A stretch of 39,441 nt of DNA from UBA2336 sp036787955 (lineage in GTDB: Bacteria > Bacteroidota > Bacteroidia > Cytophagales > Cyclobacteriaceae): positions 1-39,441 of the forward strand of contig DAIQOI010000019.1 of assembly GCA_036787955.1 (NCBI GenBank), written 5' to 3'. The notes below the pieces were generated by a model. The model did not search any database. It had not been told where the DNA came from and saw only the letters and a program-made list of their open reading frames with translations. Position numbers and translations under genes: made by a program. This document shows, piece by piece, positions 24,905-35,444 of the stretch; position 1 is the first letter of the stretch, and every line of letters begins with the position of its first letter.

Positions 24905-26188
24905 TTAGTCAAACTTTCTGCGAATAAACCACTGGTCATTGAACGTTAAACCGAAATACAGGCGAAAGTAACGCTCATCCAGGCTGGTTTTCGACCGGCT
25001 GCCCCGTTGCCCGGCGGTCAGGGCCAGGTCAATACTGGAGCGACCGGCTGGTATGGAAAGCCCAAAATTAATGCCAAAATCCTTTATCTGATTACCATTC
25101 ACCATAAAAGGGCTGTTTTCAAATCGAAAACCTGCCCTATAGGTAATTCTGTCCAATAATTTTTGCGACAGATAGTCGGGTGTGAGCTCGCCCCCCAGGG
25201 CCATATGCCAGGATTTAGTCAGCAGTCCTTCGTCATCCTCATTCAGGCTGCTGAATCTTTGCCAATTCTGCCAACCGGCCTCAAGAGCTGCCCCCCATTT
25301 TGAAGCTTTGCTGACGGCAAAACCAACCTGCAAGGCACCGGGTATTACTATGTCTCCTTTTACAAAGCTAAGTGTATCGCGTGTTATCGGATCATTCGAA
25401 GAATTTCTGCGCTCATAGCGGGTGATTTTATCCGCTTTTACGGTTGTTTGATGTGCATAGGTTAATCCTGCACTCAATACGTAATCTTTTCTTCTGCCCA
25501 GCGAGTCTTTACTGAAGTGTAAACCTCCGGTAAAGCGGTATCCTTTACCGTACGTTTGTTCTTCTACCGCAATCAGAAACGGAACCGGAGAGTTCACATT
25601 GATGAGGGTGTTGGCGTAGTCACTGGTTATGGCACCAAAAAGGTGTGCTGCCTGCACTCCAACTGACCAGTTATCGTGCAGCCTTATGCCATTGCTCCAG
25701 TAAATCTGATTAAAACCACCTAACCCGCTTTCGCGAACGGCTATGGTGTCGATAATGTTGTCGTTAATATCAAACAGAGATTCGTAGTACAGAAATTTAT
25801 AGTTTACCCGTGTGAAAGGAAGAATGCCCACCGATGTGGTCCATTTTCGCGGTTCTACCGGAAAGGCAGCAACCAGATAGCTTAGGTTGCCACCACTACT
25901 GGTGGTGGAGGCGGTATCTGAGCGGACCGTAATATTTTCGGCAGATAGACCTGCCGCGAACACACTGTAATAATTATAAACCAGCAGGGCAGGATTCTGG
26001 TTATTCAAAAACCAGTATTGGGGCTGGGCAATACCGGTTCCTCCGGCACCCTGGTTATGGATTAGAGAAAGCGTAAATGGCTGCCCGATGCCGATGGTGG
26101 AAAAGGGAGTGCGGGCCGTTTGGCCAGATGCTTTTATGGCAATGATTATGCTCAGAGCAACCGGTAAAAATCGCAGCATGTTTGGCAT
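24905..26188 (-). CDS. Outer-membrane beta-barrel protein, function unknown
   Basis: 427 aa. Signal peptide MPNMLRFLPVALSIIIAIKA then SGQ; a second ATG three codons in is equally possible. The mature chain opens with TPFSTIGIGQP and later GAGGTGIA, features seen in Bacteroidota FadL/PorV-like barrels, then shows alternating aromatic strands to a C-terminus of RLYFGLTFNDQWFIRRKFD. Likely an outer-membrane channel or assembly protein. It heads a unit with the TPR gene, 15 bases between them, driven by a promoter about 60 bases upstream. Confidence 0.78.
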   Translation of the reverse strand: MPNMLRFLPVALSIIIAIKASGQTARTPFSTIGIGQPFTLSLIHNQGAGGTGIAQPQYWFLNNQNPALLVYNYYSVFAAGLSAENITVRSDTASTTSSGGNLSYLVAAFPVEPRKWTTSVGILPFTRVNYKFLYYESLFDINDNIIDTIAVRESGLGGFNQIYWSNGIRLHDNWSVGVQAAHLFGAITSDYANTLINVNSPVPFLIAVEEQTYGKGYRFTGGLHFSKDSLGRRKDYVLSAGLTYAHQTTVKADKITRYERRNSSNDPITRDTLSFVKGDIVIPGALQVGFAVSKASKWGAALEAGWQNWQRFSSLNEDDEGLLTKSWHMALGGELTPDYLSQKLLDRITYRAGFRFENSPFMVNGNQIKDFGINFGLSIPAGRSSIDLALTAGQRGSRSKTSLDERYFRLYFGLTFNDQWFIRRKFD

Positions 26189-26247
26189 TCAGAAAGACAG
26201 CGATTGGTTTGGATTAAATTTGATTGTCATCGGCCTCTTAAAGGACG

Positions 26248-26278
26248 CAAATATGCAGGCTTTCGGCTGGTTTTCAAA
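26248..26278 (-). promoter_or_regulatory. Promoter of the OMP-TPR unit
   Basis: Minus strand: TTTG (26278-26275), 19-base spacer, CATATTTG (26255-26248), one mismatch from TTTG-N19-TAnnTTTG. The leader would be about 55 bases. Confidence 0.5.
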
Positions 26279-26347
26279 AGTCTTTTTCCTAACGCTTGCC
26301 GTTGATGCATAGTATGAACACGGGTAAAAGTTATAGTTTTGGGCAAG

Positions 26348-27430
26348 ATGATAAAACATAACCAGGCCCGGTATCATATTATTGGCGTGATGTCCGGCAC
26401 CTCATGCGATGGGGTGGATTTGGCTTACTGCAGTTTTAAAAAGTCGGCAAAAGGCTGGGGGTTTGAAATAAGGAGGGCAGTTACCATACCTTACGATTCG
26501 GCCTGGTTTTCGCTGCTGCAACAGGCGCATACCTTATCAGCCCCCGATCTGCTTCATTTGCATAGCGCTTACGGAACTTACCTGGGAAAGCTGGTAAGGA
26601 AATTCTGCAAACGATATAACCTTGCTCCACCCGATGCGGTGGCATCGCACGGTCACACGGTCTTTCATCAGCCCGATCGTCATTTTACCTTTCAGTTGGG
26701 AAATGGATATGCCCTGCATCAGGCCTGCGGCTTTCCCGTGATTTGGGATTTTCGCTCACTGGATGTAGCCCTGGGAGGGGAAGGGGCACCGCTCGTGCCG
26801 GTGGGCGATGCACTGTTATTTGCCGATTATGATGTATGTCTCAACCTGGGAGGTATTGCAAATCTGTCTTATGATGCAAAAGGAAAACGAAAGGCGTTTG
26901 ATGTGTGTCTGGTCAACATGGCATTGAACTATCTGGCCGGGCAGGCAGGCAAAGCTTACGATAAAAACGGAGAGCTGGCATCACAGGGAAACGTAAACAT
27001 GCGCTTGTTCAGGAAATTGCTAAACGTTTATAAAAAACTGCATAAAAACAGACCATCATTGTCGCGTGAGTGGTTTGAAACGCAGGTCAAACCGCTGCTG
27101 GACTCAGCAGATATGCCGGTGTACGACAAACTTGCCACCTGTGTTGAGTTGGCAGCTGTAGAAATTGTAGAGGCGCTTCCGGCCGGTCGTAAACTTACGG
27201 TTTTGTGCACCGGTGGCGGTGCGTTCAATGCCTTTTTAATGTATCGCTTGTTGGAGCATGGCCGTGATCGCGTTCAGTTTATTGTGCCCGAAGAAGAGAT
27301 AGTCAGCTACAAAGAGGCGCTTGTTTTTGCTTTTCTGGGCGTGTTGCGTTTGCGCGGGGAAATGAATGCTTTGAGCAGTGTAACAGGCGCCACCCGTGAT
27401 TCGTGTGGTGGTGTGGTTATTGGTGTTTAA
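26348..27430 (+). CDS. anmK: Anhydro-N-acetylmuramic acid kinase
   Basis: 360 aa from ATG 26348 (the frame also has a TTG at 26339). Phosphorylates 1,6-anhydroMurNAc from peptidoglycan turnover to MurNAc-6-phosphate. Family motifs: IGVMSGTSCDGVDLAY (phosphate-1 loop), ASHGHTVFHQP, LNLGGIANLSY (phosphate-2), GKAYDKNGELA and CTGGGAFNAFLM. Full length. A TAGTTTTG -7-like box ends 6 bases before the ATG, so a leaderless or near-leaderless message is possible. Followed after 31 bases by the amino acid dehydrogenase. Confidence 0.95.
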   Translation: MIKHNQARYHIIGVMSGTSCDGVDLAYCSFKKSAKGWGFEIRRAVTIPYDSAWFSLLQQAHTLSAPDLLHLHSAYGTYLGKLVRKFCKRYNLAPPDAVASHGHTVFHQPDRHFTFQLGNGYALHQACGFPVIWDFRSLDVALGGEGAPLVPVGDALLFADYDVCLNLGGIANLSYDAKGKRKAFDVCLVNMALNYLAGQAGKAYDKNGELASQGNVNMRLFRKLLNVYKKLHKNRPSLSREWFETQVKPLLDSADMPVYDKLATCVELAAVEIVEALPAGRKLTVLCTGGGAFNAFLMYRLLEHGRDRVQFIVPEEEIVSYKEALVFAFLGVLRLRGEMNALSSVTGATRDSCGGVVIGV

Positions 27431-27461
27431 TAATTTTTCGGATAGAAAATTTCTGAACTTC

Positions 27462-28688
27462 ATGAAAGAACTTCTTCAACAGTTTGAGAACAAACGTCCG
27501 GAGATAGTTTTTGAATGGTACGATGATAAAACCGGTGCCGAAGGATGGGTGGTAATTAATTCACTGCGGGGCGGTGCGGCCGGTGGCGGAACGCGCATGC
27601 GTGCTGGTCTGGACCGGCGCGAGGTGGAATCGCTCGCCAAAACCATGGAAGTAAAATTTACCGTATCCGGACCGCCCATTGGTGGGGCAAAATCGGGCAT
27701 TAACTTCGATCCCAATGATCCGCGCAAAGCAGAAGTGCTCAGGCGGTGGTATGCGGCAGTAGCCCCCCTGTTGAAGTATTACTATGGTACCGGAGGCGAC
27801 TTGAATGTGGATGAAATCCATGAAGTAATTCCGATTACCGAAGAGGTGGGCCTGTGGCATCCTCAGGAGGGCGTTTTTACCGGTCATTATAAGCCCACTG
27901 AACCACAAAAGGTGAACCGCATTGGACAACTGCGGAGGGGTGTAATAAAAATAGTAGAAGATGAACGCTACACTCCCGAATTGAAAAAGAAGTATACCAT
28001 TGCCGACTTGTGCACGGGATTTGGCGTGGCCGAGTCAGTGAAGCATTATTATGAATTGTGGGGTGGAGATCTTCGTGGCAAACGGGCGTTTATCCAGGGG
28101 TGGGGCAATGTGGGTGCTGCAGCAGGTTATTATCTGAGTAAGATGGGGGTAAAAATAGTGGGAATACTGGGGCGTGAAGGTGGATTAGTCAGCCGCGATG
28201 GCCTTTCGGAAGAAAACGTGCGCCAGCTGATGATTAACCGCGAAAGAAACCGGCTTGTATCCGAAAACCTGATGCCATTTGAGCAGGCCAATAGTCAGAT
28301 ATGGGATGAAGCTTTTGAAATTTTTATTCCTGCTGCGGCTTCCCGGCTGGTAACCAGGCCACAGGTGGAACGCATGCTGCGATCGGGTCTGGAGGTAATT
28401 TCCTGTGGTGCCAACGTGCCCTTTGCCGATCCGGAAATCTTCTTCGGACCAACCGGCCTTTATGCCGATGAGCACTGTTCAGTCATTCCCGATTTTATTG
28501 CTAACTGTGGTATGGCCAGGGTATTTGCCTATTTCATGGAACGCGAAGTGAGTATGGAAGACGAAGCCATTTTTGGCGACATTTCCCAAACCATCCGCAA
28601 GGCGCTTGAAAGAACACATCAGCGGAACCCCTCGCGCGTACGGATAGCCCAAACTTCGTTTGAGATAGCACTCAGACAACTGGTTTAG
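27462..28688 (+). CDS. Glu/Leu/Phe/Val dehydrogenase family oxidoreductase
   Basis: 408 aa from ATG 27462 (MKELLQQFENKRPEI). The open frame reaches back into anmK, but that part does not resemble the family. NAD(P)-dependent oxidative deamination of an amino acid: substrate domain with GGAAGGGTRMRAGL, the catalytic-lysine loop PPIGGAKSGINFDP and GTGGDLNVDEIHEV; coenzyme domain with IADLCTGFGVAES and GKRAFIQGWGNVGAAAGYY. The lysine loop reads GGAKSGI where glutamate dehydrogenases usually have GGxKGGI, so the exact amino acid substrate is uncertain and no gdhA or ldh symbol is given. Likely co-transcribed with anmK (31 bases apart); convergent with nhaD. Confidence 0.88.
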   Translation: MKELLQQFENKRPEIVFEWYDDKTGAEGWVVINSLRGGAAGGGTRMRAGLDRREVESLAKTMEVKFTVSGPPIGGAKSGINFDPNDPRKAEVLRRWYAAVAPLLKYYYGTGGDLNVDEIHEVIPITEEVGLWHPQEGVFTGHYKPTEPQKVNRIGQLRRGVIKIVEDERYTPELKKKYTIADLCTGFGVAESVKHYYELWGGDLRGKRAFIQGWGNVGAAAGYYLSKMGVKIVGILGREGGLVSRDGLSEENVRQLMINRERNRLVSENLMPFEQANSQIWDEAFEIFIPAAASRLVTRPQVERMLRSGLEVISCGANVPFADPEIFFGPTGLYADEHCSVIPDFIANCGMARVFAYFMEREVSMEDEAIFGDISQTIRKALERTHQRNPSRVRIAQTSFEIALRQLV

Positions 28689-28707
28689 CCGTGCTGGCCA
28701 ATGTTGG

Positions 28708-30024
28708 TTAATGATGAACGGCCAGGTAAGGCTGAATAATCAAATACACTATTGCACCCGCAAAGTATCCCAGTAAGGCGAGTAACGAGGCACGTTTCAT
28801 GTACCAGATAAAATCAATTTTTTCCATGCCCATTACCGCTACACCTGCGGCAGAGCCGATGATCAGCACACTGCCACCTGTTCCGGCACAGTAAGCCAGG
28901 TATTCCCAGATAAGGTGATCCTGCGGAAAGAGGTTCATATCATACATGCCCATGCTGGCGGCTACCAGCGGCACGTTGTCAACAATAGATGAAAGAATAC
29001 CGATGAGCGTAATGATGATGCGCTGATCGCCCACGGTGTGATCGAGCCATTCGGCAAAGTTGTGGAGGGTACCCATGGTTTCCAGTGAACCTACTGCCAG
29101 CAGAATGCCAAGGAAAAACAATACGCTGGGCACATCAATACGGGTCAGTGCACCGGCGGCCGTGTAGGGCCGTTTTTCCGCTTCATCCATGTCGGGGTTG
29201 ATAAGTTCGGAAACCACCCACAGCACACCCAGGGCGAGTAACATGCCTAAGTAAGGGGGCAGGTGGGTAAGGGTTTTGAAAATCGGTACTGAAATGAGTC
29301 CGCCTACACCCAGAAAAAAGATGAGTTTGGAACCCGGAATAGGTTTATCTGAATGGGCAGGGTGGCCATGTGCGGTTGTTGATGCAGGGTTATTATCGCC
29401 CGGGTTTCCGAGATCGCCCTTTAAGGTGAACTGGAGGTAAATAAGCGGAATGAGCATGCAGATGATGCTGGGCAGCAGCAATGTGATGATAATATTGCCT
29501 GCTGAAATCTGCCCGCCAATCCACAACATGGTGGTTGTTACATCGCCAATAGGCGACCATGCACCACCTGCATTGGCGGCAATCACAACCATGGCTGCAA
29601 AGAACAAACGCATCTCTTTATTGGGAACGAGCTTGCGCAGCAGCGACACCATGACAATGGAAGTGGTGAGGTTATCCAGAATAGCCGACAAAAAGAAGGT
29701 AACCCAGCAAATAATCCACATCAAGGTTTTTGGGTTTCTGGTTTTGATGCGATCGGTAACGATGCGGAAGCCCTGGTAGGCATCTACCAGTTCAACGATG
29801 GTCATGGCACCCATCAGAAAAAACAAAATAGCACCAATCTGAGCGAGGTGATGGGCCAGTTGTTCGCTGATAAATTCAATTTGTGCATGCTCATAAACAG
29901 CATACAACGTCCAGCATATCACACCGGTAAGCAGTGCAGTGGCGGTTTTGTTAACTTTTAAAGGATGCTCCAGTGCAATACCGATATAGCCGATAATAAA
30001 GAGGGTTACAATGAGGACTTCCAT
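28708..30024 (-). CDS. nhaD: NhaD-type Na+/H+ antiporter
   Basis: 438 aa, about 11-12 hydrophobic segments, ArsB/NhaD (ion transporter) superfamily. Landmarks: ILDNLTTSIVMVSLL near 118-132, AGGAWSPIGDVTTTMLW near 156-172, and ILSSIVDNVPLVAASMGM near 338-356, the paired D-N-L/V-T/P ion-site regions of the family. It exports Na+ (or Li+) in exchange for protons across the inner membrane. A soluble His/Asp-rich loop lies near residues 210-225 (GHPAHSDKP). It follows lysC on the same strand with an 83-bp gap. Confidence 0.93.
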   Translation of the reverse strand: MEVLIVTLFIIGYIGIALEHPLKVNKTATALLTGVICWTLYAVYEHAQIEFISEQLAHHLAQIGAILFFLMGAMTIVELVDAYQGFRIVTDRIKTRNPKTLMWIICWVTFFLSAILDNLTTSIVMVSLLRKLVPNKEMRLFFAAMVVIAANAGGAWSPIGDVTTTMLWIGGQISAGNIIITLLLPSIICMLIPLIYLQFTLKGDLGNPGDNNPASTTAHGHPAHSDKPIPGSKLIFFLGVGGLISVPIFKTLTHLPPYLGMLLALGVLWVVSELINPDMDEAEKRPYTAAGALTRIDVPSVLFFLGILLAVGSLETMGTLHNFAEWLDHTVGDQRIIITLIGILSSIVDNVPLVAASMGMYDMNLFPQDHLIWEYLAYCAGTGGSVLIIGSAAGVAVMGMEKIDFIWYMKRASLLALLGYFAGAIVYLIIQPYLAVHH

Positions 30025-30107
30025 AAATCAGGTTGGTTCCGGCTGAAATATGAAAAAATTATGGTGCATGCAAAAGCAAAAAAATGCCGATGACTGTAAA
30101 GGCTTTG

Positions 30108-31430
30108 TTAAGTAAGGCCGAACAGTTGTTCATTGAGTGCCACAAGTGCCTGTTTTTTGAAGGAAGAGGGAACCAGCAACGAAATATTGTTGGCGCTTCC
30201 CCCGGCCGAAACCATGCGTACAGGAACATCATGAAGGGCCTTGAATACCTTTTCGAGTATTCCTTTTTGTCCGCCTATGCGATGACCTACTATGCATACA
30301 ATGGTCTGGTCGCTGTCCACTTCTATGCTGCCAAATTTTTCCAATTCTCCAGTTATTTCTTTCAGATGGCGGGTATTATCGATTGTTAACGAAACGGCCA
30401 CTTCTGAGGTGGAGATCATGTCAATGGGTGTTCTGTAGCGTTCAAATACTTCAAATACCTTCCGCAGAAAGCCGTAGGCCATCAGCATGCGCGAGGATTT
30501 GATATTGATGGCTGTGATGCCGTCTTTGGCAGCCACGGCTTTGCATACACCCGAAGTGCCTTTGTTGCTGATGAGCGTGCCGGGAGCTTTTTCATCCATG
30601 GTGTTTTTTAGCCGCACGGGTATGTTGTACTTCTGTGCGGGCACGATGGTAGAGGGATGCAGAATCTTGGCACCGAAATAGGCAAGCTCCGAGGCCTCGT
30701 CAAAAGTTAGTTCGGATATGGGTATGGTTTTGTTTACAACGCGGGGATCGTTGTTGTGCATGCCATCGATGTCGGTCCATATTTGTATTTCTTCGGCCTG
30801 CAAGGCAGCGCCTATCAGTGAGGCGGTATAATCGCTGCCACCGCGCTTCAGGTTGTCGATTTCATTGCGGTAATTGCGGCAGATGTAGCCCTGTGTAATG
30901 ATGATATCGACATGCTGGAGCGAAGCAACGAGCGGTCTGAGGCGTTGGGCAATCTTTTCAAGCTCAGGCTCTTCGTTTTCGTCAATTGACATGAAGTGCA
31001 GGGCTGGTAAAAGACGGGCATTGATTTTTTGTTCCTGCAGGTATTGATAGAACAATTCAGTTGAAATCAGTTCGCCCTGGGCCAGCAGCTCGCGGTAACT
31101 CTTGTCATCAAATTGACCGGCAGCCAGCAATCTGATGAAGATAAAAAAACGACTTACAATTTCCTGGCCAATGGCCTGAAAATTATCCGACTGGTACAAA
31201 TCTTTTATAAATTCTTTGTAATGCTGTTCAAGTTCTGTGATCTCAGACTCTGCTGTCTCGGGTCGCCCGCCCAACAGGTGCTCGCCTATCGACACCAGGG
31301 CATTGGTGGTTCCAGATAAGGCTGATAACACCACGATTTTCTGTCCGGGCGTGTTGCTTATCAGCCCGGCAATTTTTTTCATGCGCTCCGGCCTGCCTAC
31401 CGAAGTGCCGCCAAATTTCATTACCAACAT
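30108..31430 (-). CDS. lysC: Aspartate kinase (monofunctional, ACT-domain type)
   Basis: 440 aa. Phosphorylates aspartate, first step to lysine, threonine and methionine. The kinase domain opens MLVMKFGGTSVGRPER and has LKRGGSDYTASLIGAAL and WTDIDGMHNNDPRVV with ELAYFGAKILHPSTI. Two C-terminal ACT regions (about 300-440: MISTSEVAVSLTID and MVSAGGSANNISLLV) suggest feedback inhibition, by lysine if it behaves like the E. coli LysC type. Single-function length; no homoserine dehydrogenase domain is fused. It lies between dnaK (own terminator) and nhaD. Confidence 0.94.
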   Translation of the reverse strand: MLVMKFGGTSVGRPERMKKIAGLISNTPGQKIVVLSALSGTTNALVSIGEHLLGGRPETAESEITELEQHYKEFIKDLYQSDNFQAIGQEIVSRFFIFIRLLAAGQFDDKSYRELLAQGELISTELFYQYLQEQKINARLLPALHFMSIDENEEPELEKIAQRLRPLVASLQHVDIIITQGYICRNYRNEIDNLKRGGSDYTASLIGAALQAEEIQIWTDIDGMHNNDPRVVNKTIPISELTFDEASELAYFGAKILHPSTIVPAQKYNIPVRLKNTMDEKAPGTLISNKGTSGVCKAVAAKDGITAINIKSSRMLMAYGFLRKVFEVFERYRTPIDMISTSEVAVSLTIDNTRHLKEITGELEKFGSIEVDSDQTIVCIVGHRIGGQKGILEKVFKALHDVPVRMVSAGGSANNISLLVPSSFKKQALVALNEQLFGLT

Positions 31431-31489
31431 GTTCGTGTGCTTAAACGGGTTGCAAAATAGCCAGCGCCTAATTTTTCTGCCATAATTGC

Positions 31490-31532
31490 AAAATAAAAAA
31501 CCTCATCCCGCGCAGGCTGCACAGGATGAGGT
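31490..31532 (-). terminator. Intrinsic terminator of dnaK
   Basis: On the minus strand CCTCATCC (31531-31524), a 15-base loop, GGATGAGG (31508-31501), then TTTTTTATTTT; 24 bases after the dnaK stop. It separates dnaK from lysC. Confidence 0.85.
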
Positions 31533-31555
31533 CTCAGGGCGGATACTATCAGGTT

Positions 31556-33460
31556 TTATTTCTTGTCGTTTACTTCTTCATATTCTACATCCGACACGTT
31601 GTTATCGGAAGTGCTTCCGGTAGTGTTGCCGGTTCCTGCCGATGCTTGCTGCTGGGTAGCCTGATACATTTCCTGTGAGGCAGCCTGCCAGGCAGCATTC
31701 AGTGCGGTAATGGCGGTATCAATGGCCATCACATCCTGGTTCTTGTGTGCTTCTTTCAGTTTTTCCAGGGCGCTGTTGATGGCGCTGCGGTTGCCTTCCG
31801 ACAGCTTGTCGCCATATTCCTTCAGTTGTTTTTCAGTTTGGAATATCAGCGAGTCGGCCTGGTTAATTTTCTCGGCACGTTCGCGTGCTTTGCGATCTTC
31901 TTCGGCATGGGCCTGCGCTTCCTGTTTCATGCGTTGTATTTCGGCTTCAGTTAGGCCGCTGGAAGCTTCGATTCGTATTTTCTGCTCCTTGCCCGTGCCT
32001 TTGTCTTTGGCCGACACGTGCAGAATACCGTTGGCATCAATGTCGAATGTTACTTCAATCTGCGGTATGCCGCGTGGTGCAGGGGGTATGCCATCGAGGT
32101 GGAAGCGACCAATGGTACGGTTGTCTTTGGCCATCGGGCGTTCGCCCTGCAACACATGGATTTCAACCGAAGGCTGGTTGTCGGCTGCGGTAGAGAATAT
32201 TTCCGACTTACGGGTAGGTATGGTGGTATTAGCCTCAATGAGTTTGGTAAACACACCGCCCAGTGTTTCGATACCGAGCGACAGTGGGGTTACATCCAGC
32301 AGCAGTACGTCTTTTACTTCACCGGTAAGCACACCGCCCTGGATGGCTGCACCCACAGCCACCACTTCATCGGGGTTCACGCCCTTGGATGGCTTCTTGC
32401 CAAAGAATTTCTCAACAACTTCCTGTATGCGCGGCACGCGGGTCGATCCACCCACCAGTATCACTTCGTCAATATCGTTTACGGTTATGCCGGCATCGGC
32501 AACGGCCTTGCGGCACGGTTCGAGTGTGCGCTGCACGAGGTCGTCAATTAATTGTTCGAATTTGGATCGCGAAAGTTTTTTCACCAGGTGTTGCGGCACG
32601 CCATCTATGGAGGTGATGTAGGGCAGGTTGATCTCGGTTTCCTGCGAGCTCGACAATTCGATTTTTGCTTTTTCGGCAGCCTCCTTCAGGCGTTGCAGGG
32701 CCATGGGGTCTTTGCGCAGGTCAACGTTGTGCTCGGCTTTGAATTCATCAGCCAGCCAGTTGATGATGCGCATGTCAAAGTCGTCACCACCGAGGTGTAC
32801 ATCACCGTTGGTGGATTTTACTTCGAACACCCCATCGCCCAGTTCGAGGATGGAAATATCGAAAGTACCACCGCCCAGGTCGTACACGGCAATTTTCATG
32901 TCTTTATTTTTCTTGTCCAGTCCGTATGCCAGGGCAGCGGCTGTGGGTTCGTTAATGATGCGCTTTACATCCAGCCCTGCAATTTGTCCGGCTTCCTTGG
33001 TGGCCTGGCGTTCTGCATCATTGAAATAGGCCGGCACTGTGATGACGGCTTCGGTTACCGGATGGCCGAGGTAATCTTCGGCTGTGGTTTTCATTTTTTG
33101 AAGAATCATGGCCGAGATTTCCTGCGGAGTGTAGAGCCGGTCGCCTATGCGTACCCGCACGGTGTCGTTGGGGCCTTGTTCCACCTGATACGACACCATT
33201 TTCATCTCTTCCTTTACATCCGAGTATTTTTTCCCCATGAACCGCTTGATGGACATGATGGTGTTCTTGGGGTTGGTAATGGCTTGTCGTTTGGCAGGGT
33301 CGCCAACCTTTCGTTCGCCTTTGCCTCCATCCATGAAGGCCACTACCGAAGGCGTGGTTCTGCGCCCTTCGCTGTTAGGTATTACCACCGGCTCGTTGCC
33401 CTCCATTACGGCAACGCACGAGTTGGTTGTTCCCAGGTCAATTCCAATAATTTTTCCCAT
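31556..33460 (-). CDS. dnaK: Molecular chaperone DnaK (Hsp70)
   Basis: 634 aa, standard length. ATP-dependent chaperone that binds exposed hydrophobic peptides with DnaJ and GrpE. The nucleotide-binding domain starts IIGIDLGTTNSCVAVMEGN and contains AVITVPAYFNDAERQATKEA, IINEPTAAALAYGLD, AVYDLGGGTFDISILELG and VGGSTRVPRIQE. The substrate domain has DVTPLSLGIETLGG and LQGERPMAKDNRTIGRF. The C-terminus ends in a Gln/Ser/Asn/Thr-rich linker and VEYEEVNDKK, close to the EEVD-like tail. Single-gene unit: no dnaJ or grpE adjacent. No CIRCE inverted repeat (TTAGCACTC/GAGTGCTAA) is present in the 296 bases upstream. Confidence 0.98.
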   Translation of the reverse strand: MGKIIGIDLGTTNSCVAVMEGNEPVVIPNSEGRRTTPSVVAFMDGGKGERKVGDPAKRQAITNPKNTIMSIKRFMGKKYSDVKEEMKMVSYQVEQGPNDTVRVRIGDRLYTPQEISAMILQKMKTTAEDYLGHPVTEAVITVPAYFNDAERQATKEAGQIAGLDVKRIINEPTAAALAYGLDKKNKDMKIAVYDLGGGTFDISILELGDGVFEVKSTNGDVHLGGDDFDMRIINWLADEFKAEHNVDLRKDPMALQRLKEAAEKAKIELSSSQETEINLPYITSIDGVPQHLVKKLSRSKFEQLIDDLVQRTLEPCRKAVADAGITVNDIDEVILVGGSTRVPRIQEVVEKFFGKKPSKGVNPDEVVAVGAAIQGGVLTGEVKDVLLLDVTPLSLGIETLGGVFTKLIEANTTIPTRKSEIFSTAADNQPSVEIHVLQGERPMAKDNRTIGRFHLDGIPPAPRGIPQIEVTFDIDANGILHVSAKDKGTGKEQKIRIEASSGLTEAEIQRMKQEAQAHAEEDRKARERAEKINQADSLIFQTEKQLKEYGDKLSEGNRSAINSALEKLKEAHKNQDVMAIDTAITALNAAWQAASQEMYQATQQQASAGTGNTTGSTSDNNVSDVEYEEVNDKK

Positions 33461-33709
33461 GGCTGTATGTGTTAAAGTTCAATATGGCTGTTTTAATGCA
33501 AAAATTTATTATCAATGCATGTGCCAGCGGGGTTTTTGGAAGATAAAATGTGCCACAATGGCAGTTGTGCCTCTGCAGCACATTCCGGGGGTATCCATAC
33601 CTGCCTGAATTGCACATTCATTTTAAAAGTTTATCTAAACAGGCCATGCCGGGGGGAAATGACATGCCCTAACTGATTGGGGCCTTGCAACCAACGCTAT
33701 TGGTGTGTG

Positions 33710-33717
33710 TAAATTTG
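33710..33717 (+). promoter_or_regulatory. Candidate -7 promoter box of prfC, in the dnaK-prfC divergent region
   Basis: TAAATTTG matches TAnnTTTG; a TTG lies 22 bases earlier (33685-33687), slightly farther than usual. The leader would be about 34 bases before the prfC ATG. The rest of the 296-bp divergent region (33461-33756) shows no gene or CIRCE, and no clear consensus promoter for dnaK. Confidence 0.5.
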
Positions 33718-33756
33718 ATAGTTTCGCGCCTTGTTTTACGAGGAAATTGCAAGTGC

Positions 33757-35337
<1,581 letters not shown>

Positions 35338-35385
35338 AAAAGATTTGTTGAAGATTGTTGATAACAAGGTGGTATGCTTTGTTGG

Positions 35386-35414
35386 GACACTGCCTAATTA
35401 AGTGTGTAAATGCC
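35386..35414 (+). repeat. Extra IS256-type terminus outside the left IR (probable relic of another element)
   Basis: Resembles the adjacent left IR, offset by 30 bp: GCCTAATTAAGTGTGTAAAT (35392-35411) against GACTAAGCAACTGCGTAAAG (35422-35441), with 15 of 23 bases equal over 35392-35414, and a GGACAC/GGTAAC-like outer end. It may be the surviving end of an older IS256 relative. Confidence 0.4.
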
Positions 35415-35415
35415 G

Positions 35416-35442
35416 GGTAACGACTAAGCAACTGCGTAAAGG
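35416..35442 (+). repeat. Left terminal inverted repeat of the IS256-family element
   Basis: Begins GGTAACGACTAAGCAACTGC. Two mismatches with the right repeat over 27 bases. It ends two bases before the transposase stop codon. Confidence 0.85.
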
Positions 35443-35444
35443 TT

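Noticed and set aside
28689..28727. CTGGCC/GGCCAG hairpin between the dehydrogenase and nhaD as a terminator
   Set aside because: Loop of 23 bases, no T run, and it overlaps the nhaD coding end; too weak to call.
32552..33475. Open frame (307 codons) antisense to dnaK
   Set aside because: Shadow frame over the DnaK nucleotide-binding domain; no signal or motif of its own.
33461..33756. Possible CIRCE/HrcA heat-shock operator upstream of dnaK
   Set aside because: No TTAGCACTC/GAGTGCTAA inverted repeat or close variant found in the divergent region.
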